Shown: one piece after another, positions 8,123-15,762 of the stretch
Layout: each line of letters begins with the position of its first letter
Position numbering within the stretch: position 1 is the stretch's first letter
Assembly: GCF_018982965.1 (NCBI RefSeq)
Contig: NZ_JACBYP010000071.1
Location: forward strand, 1-42,929
From: Streptomyces mayonensis
GTDB taxonomy: Bacteria; Actinomycetota; Actinomycetes; Streptomycetales; Streptomycetaceae
Direction of reading: 5' to 3'
DNA length: 42,929 nucleotides
Notes under the pieces: model-generated
Told to the model about the DNA's origin: nothing
Seen by the model: only the letters and a program-made list of their open reading frames with translations
Database searches by the model: none
Made by a program: the position numbers and the translations under genes

Positions 8123-8614
8123 GTGCAGCAGCGCATGTATCACCGTCATCACCACGGCTACCTCTGGGTCGGCCCCAAGTCCCGCTTCGACCAGGAGGCT
8201 CTGCGGCGCCCTCCCCACCCCGAGGCGCCGCCCGCCGGGAGCCGGCCGGAGGTGATCGCGCGGTACCGCGAGGTCGCCGCCGAGTTCCCGGGCTGCGACC
8301 TGCCCCCGCTGGAGACGCGGAACTGGCTGCGCAAGCCGCCCGTACAGGTGCGCGGTACGTGGTCGGACCCGGCGGAGGCGGCGGCGTGGCTCGATGAGCG
8401 GCTGCGCGAGTACGCGCCCCGTTTCATGTCCGGCGCCCAGCGTGACGTCCTCCGGCTGAGCACCCTCGCCGCCTCCGTGGAAGCCCGGCTGGAGTGGGGC
8501 GGCGACGTGTCGCTGGGCTACTACCTCGAACGGCCCGTGTTTCTCTCCCTCGCCCTGGTGGCCTGCTGTCCGGAGGGCGGGAGGGCCCGCGCCGTGTCCT
8601 GCCCCGTGGGGTGA
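8123..8614 (+). CDS. Hypothetical protein with His-rich N-terminus
   Basis: 163 residues. GTG 8123 is preferred over ATG 8135 because GAAGGA (8111-8116) sits 6 nt before it. The N-terminus is MYHRHHHGYLWVGPKSRFDQEAL. A middle part has PEVIARYREVAAEFPGC, and the end includes LRLSTLAASVEARLEWGGDVSLGYYLERPVFLSLALVACC (residue runs seen in two adjacent helices). No signal peptide is seen; the last ~35 residues are hydrophobic in part. It follows the RsbW-like gene and the small ORF and is probably co-transcribed. No function can be assigned. Confidence 0.6.
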   Translation: MQQRMYHRHHHGYLWVGPKSRFDQEALRRPPHPEAPPAGSRPEVIARYREVAAEFPGCDLPPLETRNWLRKPPVQVRGTWSDPAEAAAWLDERLREYAPRFMSGAQRDVLRLSTLAASVEARLEWGGDVSLGYYLERPVFLSLALVACCPEGGRARAVSCPVG

Positions 8615-8621
8615 ACGGGGC

Positions 8622-9446
8622 CTACCGGCTCAGCCGCTGGAAGCGCCGTACCGCCAGGGGCAGGAAGAGCAGGGTCAGGGCCAGGGGCCACAGGCCCGCC
8701 ATCAGCAGCGCGTGCTGTTCGACCCACGAGTCGCCCCCGCCGACCGGTGTGCCGAACAGGTCGCGGGCCGCGGCGGCCGTGGAGGAGATGGGGTTCCAGG
8801 CGGCCACCCAGCCCAGCCAGTCGGGCATCAGCTGCGGGGCGACGAAGATGCTGGAGATCATCGTCAGCGGGAACGCCACCGCGAACAGGCCGCCCGCCGC
8901 CTCCGGGTTGGGGACGAGCAGGCCGAGCCACACGCCGAGCCAGATCAGCGCGAACCGCAGCCACAGCAGCAGTCCGAACGCGGCCAGGAAGCCCCAGCCG
9001 CCGTCCGGGCGCCAGCCCATGGCCAGTGCCGTCAGCATCAGGATCGTCAACTCCGCGCACGCGACCACGAGGTCGGTCACGCCGCGGCCGGCCACCACCG
9101 CCGAGGAGGCCATCGGCATCGAGCGGAAGCGGTCGATGACGCCCTTGGTGGAGTCGTGGACGACGACCGTCGCGGTGTTGATGAAGCCGAACGCCATGGT
9201 CATCACGAACATGCCCGGCATCAGGAAGTCCTTGTAGTCCCCGCCGCCCGGCACCGTCATCGCGCTGCCGAAGACGTAGCCGTAGAGGAGGACGGACAGG
9301 ATCGGGAAGCCGAGCTGCCAGGCGATGTTGATCGGCTGGCGCTGGTAGTGAGTGAGGCCGCGGCGGACGAGGTTGGCGCAGTCGGCCAGCAGCCAGTAGA
9401 GGCGGCCGTGCTCGCGCGGGGGCGTCGCCAGGTCGAGGGTGCTCAT
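8622..9446 (-). CDS. ABC-2 type exporter permease (DrrB family)
   Basis: 274 residues with about six membrane helices, the ABC2_membrane layout of DrrB-type permeases: N-terminal cytosolic stretch with LVRRGLTHYQRQPINIAWQLGFP, then YGYVFGSAM, FLMPGMFVMTMAFGF, and the conserved DSTKGVIDRFRSMPMASSAV loop. The ATG at 9446 overlaps the stop of the ATPase gene by 4 bp (ATGA), so the two subunits are translationally coupled. Together they form an exporter, likely for a hydrophobic drug or natural product, as in daunorubicin resistance DrrAB. The divergent TetR gene probably controls the pair. It ends 8 bp from the convergent hypothetical gene. Confidence 0.9.
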   Translation of the reverse strand: MSTLDLATPPREHGRLYWLLADCANLVRRGLTHYQRQPINIAWQLGFPILSVLLYGYVFGSAMTVPGGGDYKDFLMPGMFVMTMAFGFINTATVVVHDSTKGVIDRFRSMPMASSAVVAGRGVTDLVVACAELTILMLTALAMGWRPDGGWGFLAAFGLLLWLRFALIWLGVWLGLLVPNPEAAGGLFAVAFPLTMISSIFVAPQLMPDWLGWVAAWNPISSTAAAARDLFGTPVGGGDSWVEQHALLMAGLWPLALTLLFLPLAVRRFQRLSR

Positions 9447-10450
9447 GCCGACACCGCCTCCTTGTCCATCGCCGGAGACGAAGATGCCACGGTCGCCGTC
9501 GCCGCCTCCGTGCCGTGACCGGTCAGGCGGAGGAACACGTCGTCCAGGCTCGGCCTGCGCAGGCCGATGTCCTCCACCGCGACGGCCTCGTCCTGGAGGG
9601 TGCGCGCCACCTCGGTCAGCGCCGCGACCCGGTCGGTGACCGGGGCGTGGACCCGCAGCGCCTCCTCGTCCACCTCCGGTGCGCCGGCGCAGACCCGGGC
9701 GACCGTCTCCACCGCACGCGGTATCCCGGCCCGTTCGGCGACCACGACCTCGATCCGGTCGCCGCCGACCAGGTTCTTCAGCCCGTCCGGGGTGTCGTCG
9801 GCGATGGCCCGGCCCTGGTCCAGGACGGTGATGCGGGAGGCCAGCTTGTCGGCCTCCTCCAGGTACTGCGTGGTCAGCAGGACCGTCGTGCCGTCCGCCA
9901 CCAGCGCCCGGACCGACTCCCAGACCTCCCCGCGGCTGCGCGGATCCAGGCCCGTCGTCGGCTCGTCCAGGAACAGGACGGACGGCGCGAGGATCATCGA
10001 CGCGGCAAGGTCGAGGCGCCGCCGCATGCCGCCGCTGTACTTGCCCACGCCGCGGTCGGCGGCGTCGGTCAGGCCGAACCGCGCCAGCAGCTCGACGGCT
10101 CGGGACCGGGCCCGCCTGCCGCCCAGATGGAACAGGCGACCGAACATCTCCAGGTTCTGCCGGCCGGTGAGCACCTCGTCCACGGCCGCGTACTGCCCGG
10201 TGAGGCCGATCCGCGCCCGCACCTCGCGCGCCTGCCGGCGGACGTCGAGCCCGGCCACCTCGGCCCGCCCCCCGTCCAGCCGGATCAGCGTGGACAGGAT
10301 GCGCACGGCGGTGGTCTTGCCCGCGCCGTTCGGCCCGAGCAGGCCGTGCACCGTGCCCTCGCGGACGGCCAGATCGAAGCCGTCCAGGGCGTGTTTGCCG
10401 CCGTACCTCTTCACCAGGCCCTCGGCCCGTACCGCGTGTCCTTCAGTCAT
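9443..10450 (-). CDS. ABC exporter ATP-binding protein (DrrA family)
   Basis: 335 residues. Walker A GPNGAGKTT (39-47), Q-loop TGQY (84-87), signature YSGGMRRRLD (138-147), Walker B VLFLDEPTTGLDP (158-170), then a switch-like TTQYLEEAD. The C-terminal ~100 residues match the DUF4162-like extension of DrrA proteins (RRPSLDDVFLRLTGH). ATG 10450 has AAGGGGGA about 4-5 nt upstream. The TetR operators start 27 bp upstream of the start codon, so repressor binding would block this promoter. ATPase and permease are coupled by an ATGA overlap. Confidence 0.93.
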   Translation of the reverse strand: MTEGHAVRAEGLVKRYGGKHALDGFDLAVREGTVHGLLGPNGAGKTTAVRILSTLIRLDGGRAEVAGLDVRRQAREVRARIGLTGQYAAVDEVLTGRQNLEMFGRLFHLGGRRARSRAVELLARFGLTDAADRGVGKYSGGMRRRLDLAASMILAPSVLFLDEPTTGLDPRSRGEVWESVRALVADGTTVLLTTQYLEEADKLASRITVLDQGRAIADDTPDGLKNLVGGDRIEVVVAERAGIPRAVETVARVCAGAPEVDEEALRVHAPVTDRVAALTEVARTLQDEAVAVEDIGLRRPSLDDVFLRLTGHGTEAATATVASSSPAMDKEAVSA

Positions 10451-10476
10451 GGGTCCCCCTTCCGGTTCCAAACCGG

Positions 10477-10529
10477 GTACACCGTACCCGATTGCGCGTA
10501 CACCGTACTCTGTTTCGCGTACGCCGTAC
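10477..10529. promoter_or_regulatory. Three phased TetR operators, GTAC-N3-GTAC
   Basis: GTACACCGTAC at 10477-10487 and 10498-10508, and GTACGCCGTAC at 10519-10529. Starts are exactly 21 bp apart, two helical turns. The first is extended to a perfect GGGTAC-ACC-GTACCC. They lie in the 111-bp gap between the ABC exporter and the divergent TetR gene; the third covers the region where the tetR -35 would be. This fits cooperative repressor binding on one face of the helix. Confidence 0.75.
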
Positions 10530-10549
10530 TCGGTTTTTCGCCGCGGACC

Positions 10550-10562
10550 TACACTGGCCGCA
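10550..10562 (+). promoter_or_regulatory. -10 box of a leaderless tetR mRNA
   Basis: TACACT (10550-10555) is followed by 6 nt and then ATG 10562, so transcription should begin at the start codon. No good -35 hexamer is visible; the third operator overlaps that zone, which suggests autoregulation. Confidence 0.55.
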
Positions 10563-11368
10563 TGGCAAGCGGTACGGAGACCAGCGGCAGCGGCGACATC
10601 GGCCGCACCCTCGAACTGTTGTGGGACACCGGCCGGCGCCCCAGCCGGGGTCCGAAGCCGGGGCTGACGCTGGAGCGGATCGTGGAGGCCGCCGTCGAGG
10701 TCGCCGACCGGGAGGGGCTCGGCGCGGTGTCGATGCGCCGCGTCGCCACCGAGCTGGGCACCGGCGCCATGTCCCTGTACCGGTACGTCCCGGGCAAGGG
10801 CGAGCTGATCGACCTGATGCTGGACCGCGTGCAGCGCCCGTCCGAGGACCCCGCCGACCTGGGCGACGGCGACTGGCGCTCGGCGCTGCACGCCCTCGGG
10901 CACGCCACGCTCGCCCTCTACCGCCGCCACACCTGGCTGCTGGGCGTCAACCAGTCCCGCCCGGTCCTCGGCCCGAGCGCCCTGGACGGCATGGAGAAGG
11001 TGCTCGCCCGGATCAGGGCGATGGGCCTGTCCGACCCGGAGCTGGTGTCGGTCGTCGTCATGATCGACGGGTACGTCGTCGGCGCGGCCCGCACACAGGT
11101 GTACGAGCAGGAGGCCGAGCGCGGGTCCGGGCTGACGGACGCGCAGTTCTGGGCGGCTCAGGAGCCCGTGCTGGTCGAGGCCATGAACAGCGGGCGCTAC
11201 CCCGTGCTGTCCTCCCTCGCCGAGGACTCCTTCAGCCCGCGCTTCGACCACTTCGAGTTCGGGCTCCAGCGCATCCTGGACGGGCTGGAGGTGCTGGTGG
11301 CGGAGCGCCGGGCGGTGGGCCTCGCCACGCCTTCCGCGGACTCAGCGGCGCCGGAACAGCCGGCGTAG
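10562..11368 (+). CDS. TetR-family regulator of the ABC exporter
   Basis: 268 residues. The HTH is at ~38-85: LERIVEAAVEVADREGLGAVSMRRVATELGTGAMSLYRYVPGKGEL, read in two helices plus the recognition helix with the typical SLYRYVPGK. The large C-terminal domain is of the tetracyclin-repressor C-terminal class (LALYRRHTWLLGVN, VVVMIDGYVVGAARTQVYEQEA). It is transcribed away from the ABC exporter with three operators between them. The ligand is probably the exported compound. Its 3' end overlaps the convergent propeller-like gene by 27 bp. Confidence 0.9.
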   Translation: MASGTETSGSGDIGRTLELLWDTGRRPSRGPKPGLTLERIVEAAVEVADREGLGAVSMRRVATELGTGAMSLYRYVPGKGELIDLMLDRVQRPSEDPADLGDGDWRSALHALGHATLALYRRHTWLLGVNQSRPVLGPSALDGMEKVLARIRAMGLSDPELVSVVVMIDGYVVGAARTQVYEQEAERGSGLTDAQFWAAQEPVLVEAMNSGRYPVLSSLAEDSFSPRFDHFEFGLQRILDGLEVLVAERRAVGLATPSADSAAPEQPA

Positions 11369-12328
11369 CCCGAACAGCGCGGCGAGCGCGACGAGGAGCC
11401 CGACCGCCCCGACCTTGAGCGTGTCCCGGCCGGGACCGTCGTCCTCGCCCGAGGCGCCCGAGCCCGAACCGCCCTCCGAGCCGCCGCCGCTGCCGCTGCC
11501 GGGCGCGTCCTGGGCCTTGACGGGGCTGTTGGCACCCTCCATGCCGAGCAGCAGCTTCTTGCCGTCGGTGGTGTAGGTGACGGACTCACCCTGTCCGAGG
11601 GGCACGCTGATCCGCCCCTTGCGCTGGATCTTGCCGCCGTTCCAGTCGTACCAGATGCCCCCGAGGTAGCCGCGCACGGTGAGCTGCTCCCCGTCCGGTG
11701 AGAAGGCGGCGTCCGTGGCCCAGAGGTCGACGGGGACGGTGGGCTCGAAGGTGTTGGTCCCGGAGGCGGAGAGCTTCGCCGGGCCCTCGTAGAGGTGTCC
11801 GCCGTCCTCGTTCTTGTCGATGATGTAGACCCGCCCGGTCTCCGGGTGGACCAGCATCGACTCGGCGTCCCGGGCGCCGTCCGCGTACTTCACGACGTAC
11901 TGCGTCGCCTTCACCGTCTGGTCCTTGAGCTCCTTCGGCTCGGGCAGCTCGTAGATCCACACGTGCGGCCAGGTGCCGCCGAGGTTGTCGCCGATGTCGC
12001 CGACGAAGATGCGGTTGTCCGGCCCGATGGAGATCGCCTCCACGTCACGCGGAGTGCCGATGCCGGAGAGCGAGACGCGGGCGACGGTCTCGCCGGTGGC
12101 GCCGTCGACGGCGTAGATGTAGGGGCCGGTGTCCTGGTCGTTGTGCGTCCAGTAGATGCCGGGGTGGAGGCGGGAGGCGGCGAGGCCGCTGGACTCGGTG
12201 ATCCGCGGGTCCTTGATCGTGAAGCCGCCGCTCCCGGCTGGAGCCTCGTCCCCGTCCGCTGCGGAGGCGGGCGCGGCGAACGCGCCCACGAGGAGGGCGG
12301 AGGCGAGAAGGGCGAGAGGGCGGCGCAT
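11342..12328 (-). CDS. Secreted, C-terminally anchored propeller-like protein
   Basis: 328 residues. A signal peptide (MRRPLALLASALLVGAFAAPASA) leads to repeated beta-strand motifs of an NHL/esterase-like beta-propeller: ITESSGLAASRLHPGIYWTHND, DVEAISIGPDNRIFVGDIGDN, DAESMLVHPETGRVYIID, DAAFSPDGEQLTVRGY. A Gly/Ser-rich linker (~270-295) is followed by one C-terminal hydrophobic helix and RRLFRRR, so the propeller is displayed outside the membrane. I use ATG 12328, which begins the signal peptide; an upstream GTG at 12361 would bury it. Catalytic function is unknown. It converges on tetR with a 27-bp overlap. Confidence 0.8.
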   Translation of the reverse strand: MRRPLALLASALLVGAFAAPASAADGDEAPAGSGGFTIKDPRITESSGLAASRLHPGIYWTHNDQDTGPYIYAVDGATGETVARVSLSGIGTPRDVEAISIGPDNRIFVGDIGDNLGGTWPHVWIYELPEPKELKDQTVKATQYVVKYADGARDAESMLVHPETGRVYIIDKNEDGGHLYEGPAKLSASGTNTFEPTVPVDLWATDAAFSPDGEQLTVRGYLGGIWYDWNGGKIQRKGRISVPLGQGESVTYTTDGKKLLLGMEGANSPVKAQDAPGSGSGGGSEGGSGSGASGEDDGPGRDTLKVGAVGLLVALAALFGLRRLFRRR

Positions 12329-12350
12329 GCGCCAAGCCTGCCATCCCGCG

Positions 12351-12421
12351 CGGGCGTTCACGCGACCGGCCGTCCTACGGCATTCACCCCGCCGGGCGAC
12401 GTCGGGCGTTCACGCGACCGG
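12351..12421. repeat. 19-bp direct repeat upstream of the propeller gene
   Basis: CGGGCGTTCACGCGACCGG occurs exactly at 12351-12369 and again at 12403-12421, 52 bp apart, in the divergent region before the propeller gene and the SGNH gene. The second copy runs into a perfect GCGACCGGTCGC palindrome (12414-12425). It may be a regulatory site or a local duplication. Confidence 0.6.
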
Positions 12422-12503
12422 TCGCCTCCGGTGCCCGGGCGCCGTCACCCTGCGTGGCCGGGCTCACGTCGCGCCGGCCGGGCCGATCGTCCATGATGAG
12501 CGG

Positions 12504-13184
12504 ATGCTCAGGTTCATGTTCGTCGGCGACTCCATGACGATCGGGAGTGCGGGCGAGCACACGTGGCGCTACCGGCTGTGGCAGCACCTGTGCGCGTCGT
12601 ACGGGCGCCCCTTCACGTTCGTCGGCCCGCGCGAGACGCTGCACGACCGGGTGGCGGACGCCCCCACGTCGTACGCCTACGCGGAACCCGGCTTCCCCCG
12701 CGCCCACCTGGCCGGCTGGGGCGAGGGCTGGCACCACATGACCCCGCTGATCGGCGAGGCGGTCCGCGCCCACCGCGCGGACGTGCTGCTGGTCGCCCTG
12801 GGCCTGATAGACCTCGGCTTCTACACGAACGCGGAGCAGACCGACGGCAACGTCCGCGCCTTCGTCGCCGCCGCCCGCGCGGCCAACCCGCGCCTGCACG
12901 TCGCCGTGCTGCCGGTCCTGCACAACATACGGGTGGACGCCGACCCCGTCTTCGCCGAGCAGACCGCCCACTTCAACGAACTCCTCGCCAAGACCGTCGC
13001 CGACCTCGACGAACCGCGCTCCCCGCTGCTGCTCGTGCCGCCACCGGCGCCGTACGACTTCCACACCGACACCTACGACGGCACCCACCCGAACGAGAGC
13101 GGCGAGCACCGGATCGCGGCGGCGTTCGCGGCGGCGATGGACGAGGGGTGGGGGCTGGGCGGGCCCTACGCCGCCCAGCCCTGA
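12504..13184 (+). CDS. SGNH/GDSL-family hydrolase
   Basis: 226 residues with no signal peptide. Block I is FVGDSMTIGS (nucleophile Ser10). A GLIDLGF stretch (~100-106) corresponds to block III. Block V is DGTHPNESGEHRIA, giving Asp192 and His195. The fold suits an esterase or acetyl-hydrolase acting on small esters or carbohydrate acetates; the substrate is not evident. ATG 12504 is chosen because the catalytic motif follows at once. A CATGAT -10-like box ends 6 nt before it, so it may be leaderless. Confidence 0.85.
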   Translation: MLRFMFVGDSMTIGSAGEHTWRYRLWQHLCASYGRPFTFVGPRETLHDRVADAPTSYAYAEPGFPRAHLAGWGEGWHHMTPLIGEAVRAHRADVLLVALGLIDLGFYTNAEQTDGNVRAFVAAARAANPRLHVAVLPVLHNIRVDADPVFAEQTAHFNELLAKTVADLDEPRSPLLLVPPPAPYDFHTDTYDGTHPNESGEHRIAAAFAAAMDEGWGLGGPYAAQP

Positions 13185-13210
13185 GCAGCCCTGGCATATG
13201 CGCGCTCTCC

Positions 13211-13287
13211 CGTGACGTGGTCACCGTGCGTATCGTTGTACTGCGCGGCTGCGCTCGTCCGTGGGGCAGCCGGGGAGGAGCGCCACG
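13211..13287 (+). promoter_or_regulatory. Conserved Uma2 promoter/leader, copy 1
   Basis: 77 bp in front of the first Uma2 gene, matching 15686-15762 at about 69 of 77 positions with no gaps. It contains a perfect GTGAC-GTG-GTCAC inverted repeat (13212-13224), a TATCGTTGTA -10-like stretch (13231-13240) and a GGGGAGGAG ribosome site shortly before the ATG. The palindrome overlaps where a -35 would sit and is a candidate operator shared by both genes. Confidence 0.7.
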
Positions 13288-13875
13288 ATGACCGTCGTAG
13301 ACGACAGGATCGCCATGGCCGACGTCGACACCGAGCGCTTGGACGAGTGGTTCGAGCGGCTGGAGCGGATGCCCGTCCCCGAAGGATTCAGGGTCGAGAT
13401 CGTCGGGGGCAACGTCCACATGACTCCGCAGCGCGACACCCATTGGGGGATCATCCGCCGGATCGTACGGCCCGTCGAGGACCGGTTCGGCATGGACGTC
13501 ACGGTGTTCTCGGACGTCCGCATCGACTTCCCCGGCCACGAGAACGGATTCTGCCCGGACGTGGCCAAGCTCCGCGACGGAGCGGAGAAGGACGATACGG
13601 GCCACTGGCGTCACCAGGACGTCGAGTTCGTCGCCGAGGTCATCTCCGAGGGCACCGCCACCAACGACTACGGCCCCAAGAAGGCCGCCTACGCCCTCGC
13701 CGAGGTCCCCCTGTACCTCATCGCGGACCCCTACCAAGGCCGTTGCTTCGTCTACACCAACCCCAAGAACGGCGACTATGTCACGAGGACCAAGGTGGAT
13801 TTCGGCGACGACGTCGACCTGACCGACACCGTCCTCGGCCTCACGCTCCGCACCGACACCTTCCCCCGCGACTGA
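13288..13875 (+). CDS. Uma2-family PD-(D/E)XK nuclease-like protein, copy 1
   Basis: 195 residues, DUF820/Uma2. Core residues: Glu37 (VEIVGG), Pro90-Asp91 (FCPDVA), Glu117 in AEVIS, and Lys131/132 in YGPKKAAY, then VPLYLIADPY. Uma2 proteins have a restriction-endonuclease-like fold, occur in many copies in Streptomyces, and have no settled function. ATG 13288 has GGGGAGGAG close upstream. It shares leader and length with the Uma2 gene at 15763-16350. Residues flanking the core differ between the two, so they are diverged paralogues. Confidence 0.9.
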   Translation: MTVVDDRIAMADVDTERLDEWFERLERMPVPEGFRVEIVGGNVHMTPQRDTHWGIIRRIVRPVEDRFGMDVTVFSDVRIDFPGHENGFCPDVAKLRDGAEKDDTGHWRHQDVEFVAEVISEGTATNDYGPKKAAYALAEVPLYLIADPYQGRCFVYTNPKNGDYVTRTKVDFGDDVDLTDTVLGLTLRTDTFPRD

Positions 13876-13889
13876 CCGTCCGCCCCCGC

Positions 13890-13919
13890 TTGCCTGGAGC
13901 GCACTCCAAGTCGTTGGCT
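13890..13919 (+). promoter_or_regulatory. MerR-type promoter with TGGAG-N4-CTCCA dyad
   Basis: TTGCCT (13890-13895) is followed by the palindrome TGGAGCGCACTCCA (13895-13908) and a TTGGCT -10-like box about 18-19 bp after the -35. A dyad inside a long spacer is the hallmark of promoters activated by MerR-family proteins. No MerR gene is in the window. Confidence 0.55.
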
Positions 13920-13926
13920 TGGGACC

Positions 13927-14919
13927 ATGGAGTACACGCAGCTCGGACGCACGGGACTCAAGGTCAGCCGGCTCGTCCTCGGCACCATGAACTTCGGTCC
14001 GCAGACCGACGAGGCCGACAGCCACGCCATCATGGACGCGGCGCTGGACGCCGGCATCAACTTCTTCGACACCGCCAACGTGTACGGCTGGGGCGAGAAC
14101 AAGGGCCGCACCGAGGAGATCATCGGCAACTGGTTCGCCAAGGGCGGCGACCGGCGCGACAAGACGGTCCTCGCCACCAAGGTGTACGGCAACATGGGCG
14201 CCGACGGCGAGGCGTGGCCCAACCACGACAAGCTGTCCGCCGTGAACATCCGGCGTGCCGTCGAGGCCAGCCTCAAGCGGCTGCAGACGGACCACATCGA
14301 CCTGTACCAGTTCCACCACATCGACCGCGACACCGGGTTCGACGAGATCTGGCAGGCCGTCGACACCCTGGTCCAGCAGGGCAAGGTGCTCTACGCCGGG
14401 TCGTCGAACTTCCCCGGGTACAAGATCGCGCAGGCCAACGAGACCGCCGCCCGGCGCGGCGGCACCATCGGGCTGGTCAGCGAGCAGTGCCTGTACAACC
14501 TGGCCGAGCGCCGGGCCGAGATGGAGGTGGTCCCGGCCGCGCAGGAGTACGGCCTCGGGGTCATCCCGTGGTCGCCGCTGCACGGCGGGCTGCTCGGCGG
14601 CGTCATCAGGAAGGAGGTCCAGGGCGGGCGCCGGGCCTCGGGGCGGGCGGCCGACGTCCTGGCCGACCCGGCGGGCCGGGCGCGGATCCAGGCCTACGAG
14701 GACCTGCTCGACAAGCACGGCGTGGAGCCGGGCGAGGCCGCGCTGGCCTGGCTGCTGACGCGGCCCGGCGTGACCGGTCCGATCGTCGGCCCGCGCACGG
14801 CCGAACAGCTCGCGTCGGCGCTGCGGGCCGTGGAGCTGGACCTGTCGGACGAGCTGCTGGCCGGGCTCGACGAGATCTTCCCGGGCCCGGGGCCCTCTCC
14901 GGAGGCCTTCGCCTGGTAG
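13927..14919 (+). CDS. Aldo/keto reductase
   Basis: 330 residues, (beta/alpha)8 NADPH-dependent reductase. Catalytic tetrad: Asp48 (FFDTANVYG), Tyr53, Lys85 (LATKVYG) and His130 (LYQFHHID). The NADP-binding end has SNFPGY, IPWSPLHGGLLGG and GPIVGPRTAEQL. It belongs to the YghZ/Kvbeta-like branch judging by MEYTQLGRTGLKVSRLVLGTM-type opening (shown in part). ATG 13927 is set by the promoter spacing; no strong ribosome site is present. The upstream dyad suggests control by an unlinked MerR regulator, possibly responding to electrophiles. Physiological substrate unknown. Confidence 0.92.
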   Translation: MEYTQLGRTGLKVSRLVLGTMNFGPQTDEADSHAIMDAALDAGINFFDTANVYGWGENKGRTEEIIGNWFAKGGDRRDKTVLATKVYGNMGADGEAWPNHDKLSAVNIRRAVEASLKRLQTDHIDLYQFHHIDRDTGFDEIWQAVDTLVQQGKVLYAGSSNFPGYKIAQANETAARRGGTIGLVSEQCLYNLAERRAEMEVVPAAQEYGLGVIPWSPLHGGLLGGVIRKEVQGGRRASGRAADVLADPAGRARIQAYEDLLDKHGVEPGEAALAWLLTRPGVTGPIVGPRTAEQLASALRAVELDLSDELLAGLDEIFPGPGPSPEAFAW

Positions 14920-14967
14920 CCGGCGGGTGAGCGGGGGCGGCGGCGCGGCAGGGAGGGCACCGGTTAC

Positions 14968-15054
14968 TCAGCCCAGGGCCGCCGCCACCGCCACCACCAC
15001 GAGCATCAGCACGAGCACACCGGCCATGATCCGGTTACGGGTCTTCGGGTCCAC
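14968..15054 (-). CDS. 28-residue single-helix membrane peptide
   Basis: GTG 15054 to TGA 14968-14970. The product has a polar start (DPKTRNRI) and one hydrophobic helix (MAGVLVLMLVVVAVAAALG). It begins 10 nt after the stop of thpR on the same strand, so it is probably the second gene of that operon. Good codon bias and the positive-inside layout support a real small protein. Confidence 0.65.
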   Translation of the reverse strand: MDPKTRNRIMAGVLVLMLVVVAVAAALG

Positions 15055-15064
15055 GCCCCCGAGC

Positions 15065-15646
15065 CTAACCGGACGCCCCGAGCGGACTGCGGGCGACCGC
15101 CTCGTAACGGGGCCGCTCGCCCGGAACACCCGAGTCCGGAAGGTTGCTGCGCACCAGCGCCAGGTCGGTCACGGTCCAGACGGGACCCGTGAAACCGTCC
15201 AGCGCGTCGACGTACGGGCGTGCGTCGAGGTCCTGCCTGCTGCGGGCCAGGGTCAGATGCGGCCGGTAGCGCCGGTGCTCGCCCGTCGGCACGCCGGCCC
15301 TGCGGCCCGCCGCCTCCGCCCGGCCGGCCAGCAGCCGCAGGGCCGGGAGCCCGCCCCCGGGGCCCTCCACCCCGGCCCACAGCGCCCGTCCCCGCCCGAA
15401 CTGCCCGCCGCCGCACAGCGCCAGCTCGAAGGGCGCGGTGCGCCGGGCCGCCCGCTCCAGGCGGGCCGACAGGTCCGGTACGAGGCCGTCGTCGACCTCT
15501 CCGTAGAAGGCCAGGGTGAGGTGCCACCCGGGGCGCCCGGTCCAGCGCAGCCCGTCCGCACCGGGCAGTCGCCGCAGCGCGGCCACCTCGTCGGCCAGCG
15601 CATCGGTGACGTCCTGGGGCGGCAGCAGGGCGGCGAAGAGTCTCAT
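15065..15646 (-). CDS. thpR: RNA 2',3'-cyclic phosphodiesterase (2'-5' RNA ligase family)
   Basis: 193 residues, the usual ThpR length. The two catalytic H-x-T-x motifs of 2H phosphoesterases are present: HLTL at 42-45 (after RPGWHLTLAFYG) and HLTL at 130-133 (RYRPHLTLAR). The enzyme opens 2',3'-cyclic phosphates on RNA and can join 2'-5' ends in vitro. ATG 15646 opens with RLFAALLPP, the standard family start. It diverges from the second Uma2 gene. Confidence 0.92.
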   Translation of the reverse strand: MRLFAALLPPQDVTDALADEVAALRRLPGADGLRWTGRPGWHLTLAFYGEVDDGLVPDLSARLERAARRTAPFELALCGGGQFGRGRALWAGVEGPGGGLPALRLLAGRAEAAGRRAGVPTGEHRRYRPHLTLARSRQDLDARPYVDALDGFTGPVWTVTDLALVRSNLPDSGVPGERPRYEAVARSPLGASG

Positions 15647-15685
15647 GCAGGCCAGTCTTACCCGGGGAACACGCGTGCGTCCGCG

Positions 15686-15762
15686 CGTGACCTGGTCACC
15701 GTGCGTATCGTTGTACCGCGCGGCTGCACTCGCGTCGGGGGCAGCCGGGGAGGAGCGCCACG
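15686..15762 (+). promoter_or_regulatory. Conserved Uma2 promoter/leader, copy 2
   Basis: Ungapped counterpart of 13211-13287, same 77-bp distance to the ATG. The palindrome is GTGAC-CTG-GTCAC (15687-15699): the arms are unchanged and only the N3 centre differs, as expected for a protected operator. The TATCGTTGTA stretch is identical. Confidence 0.7.
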
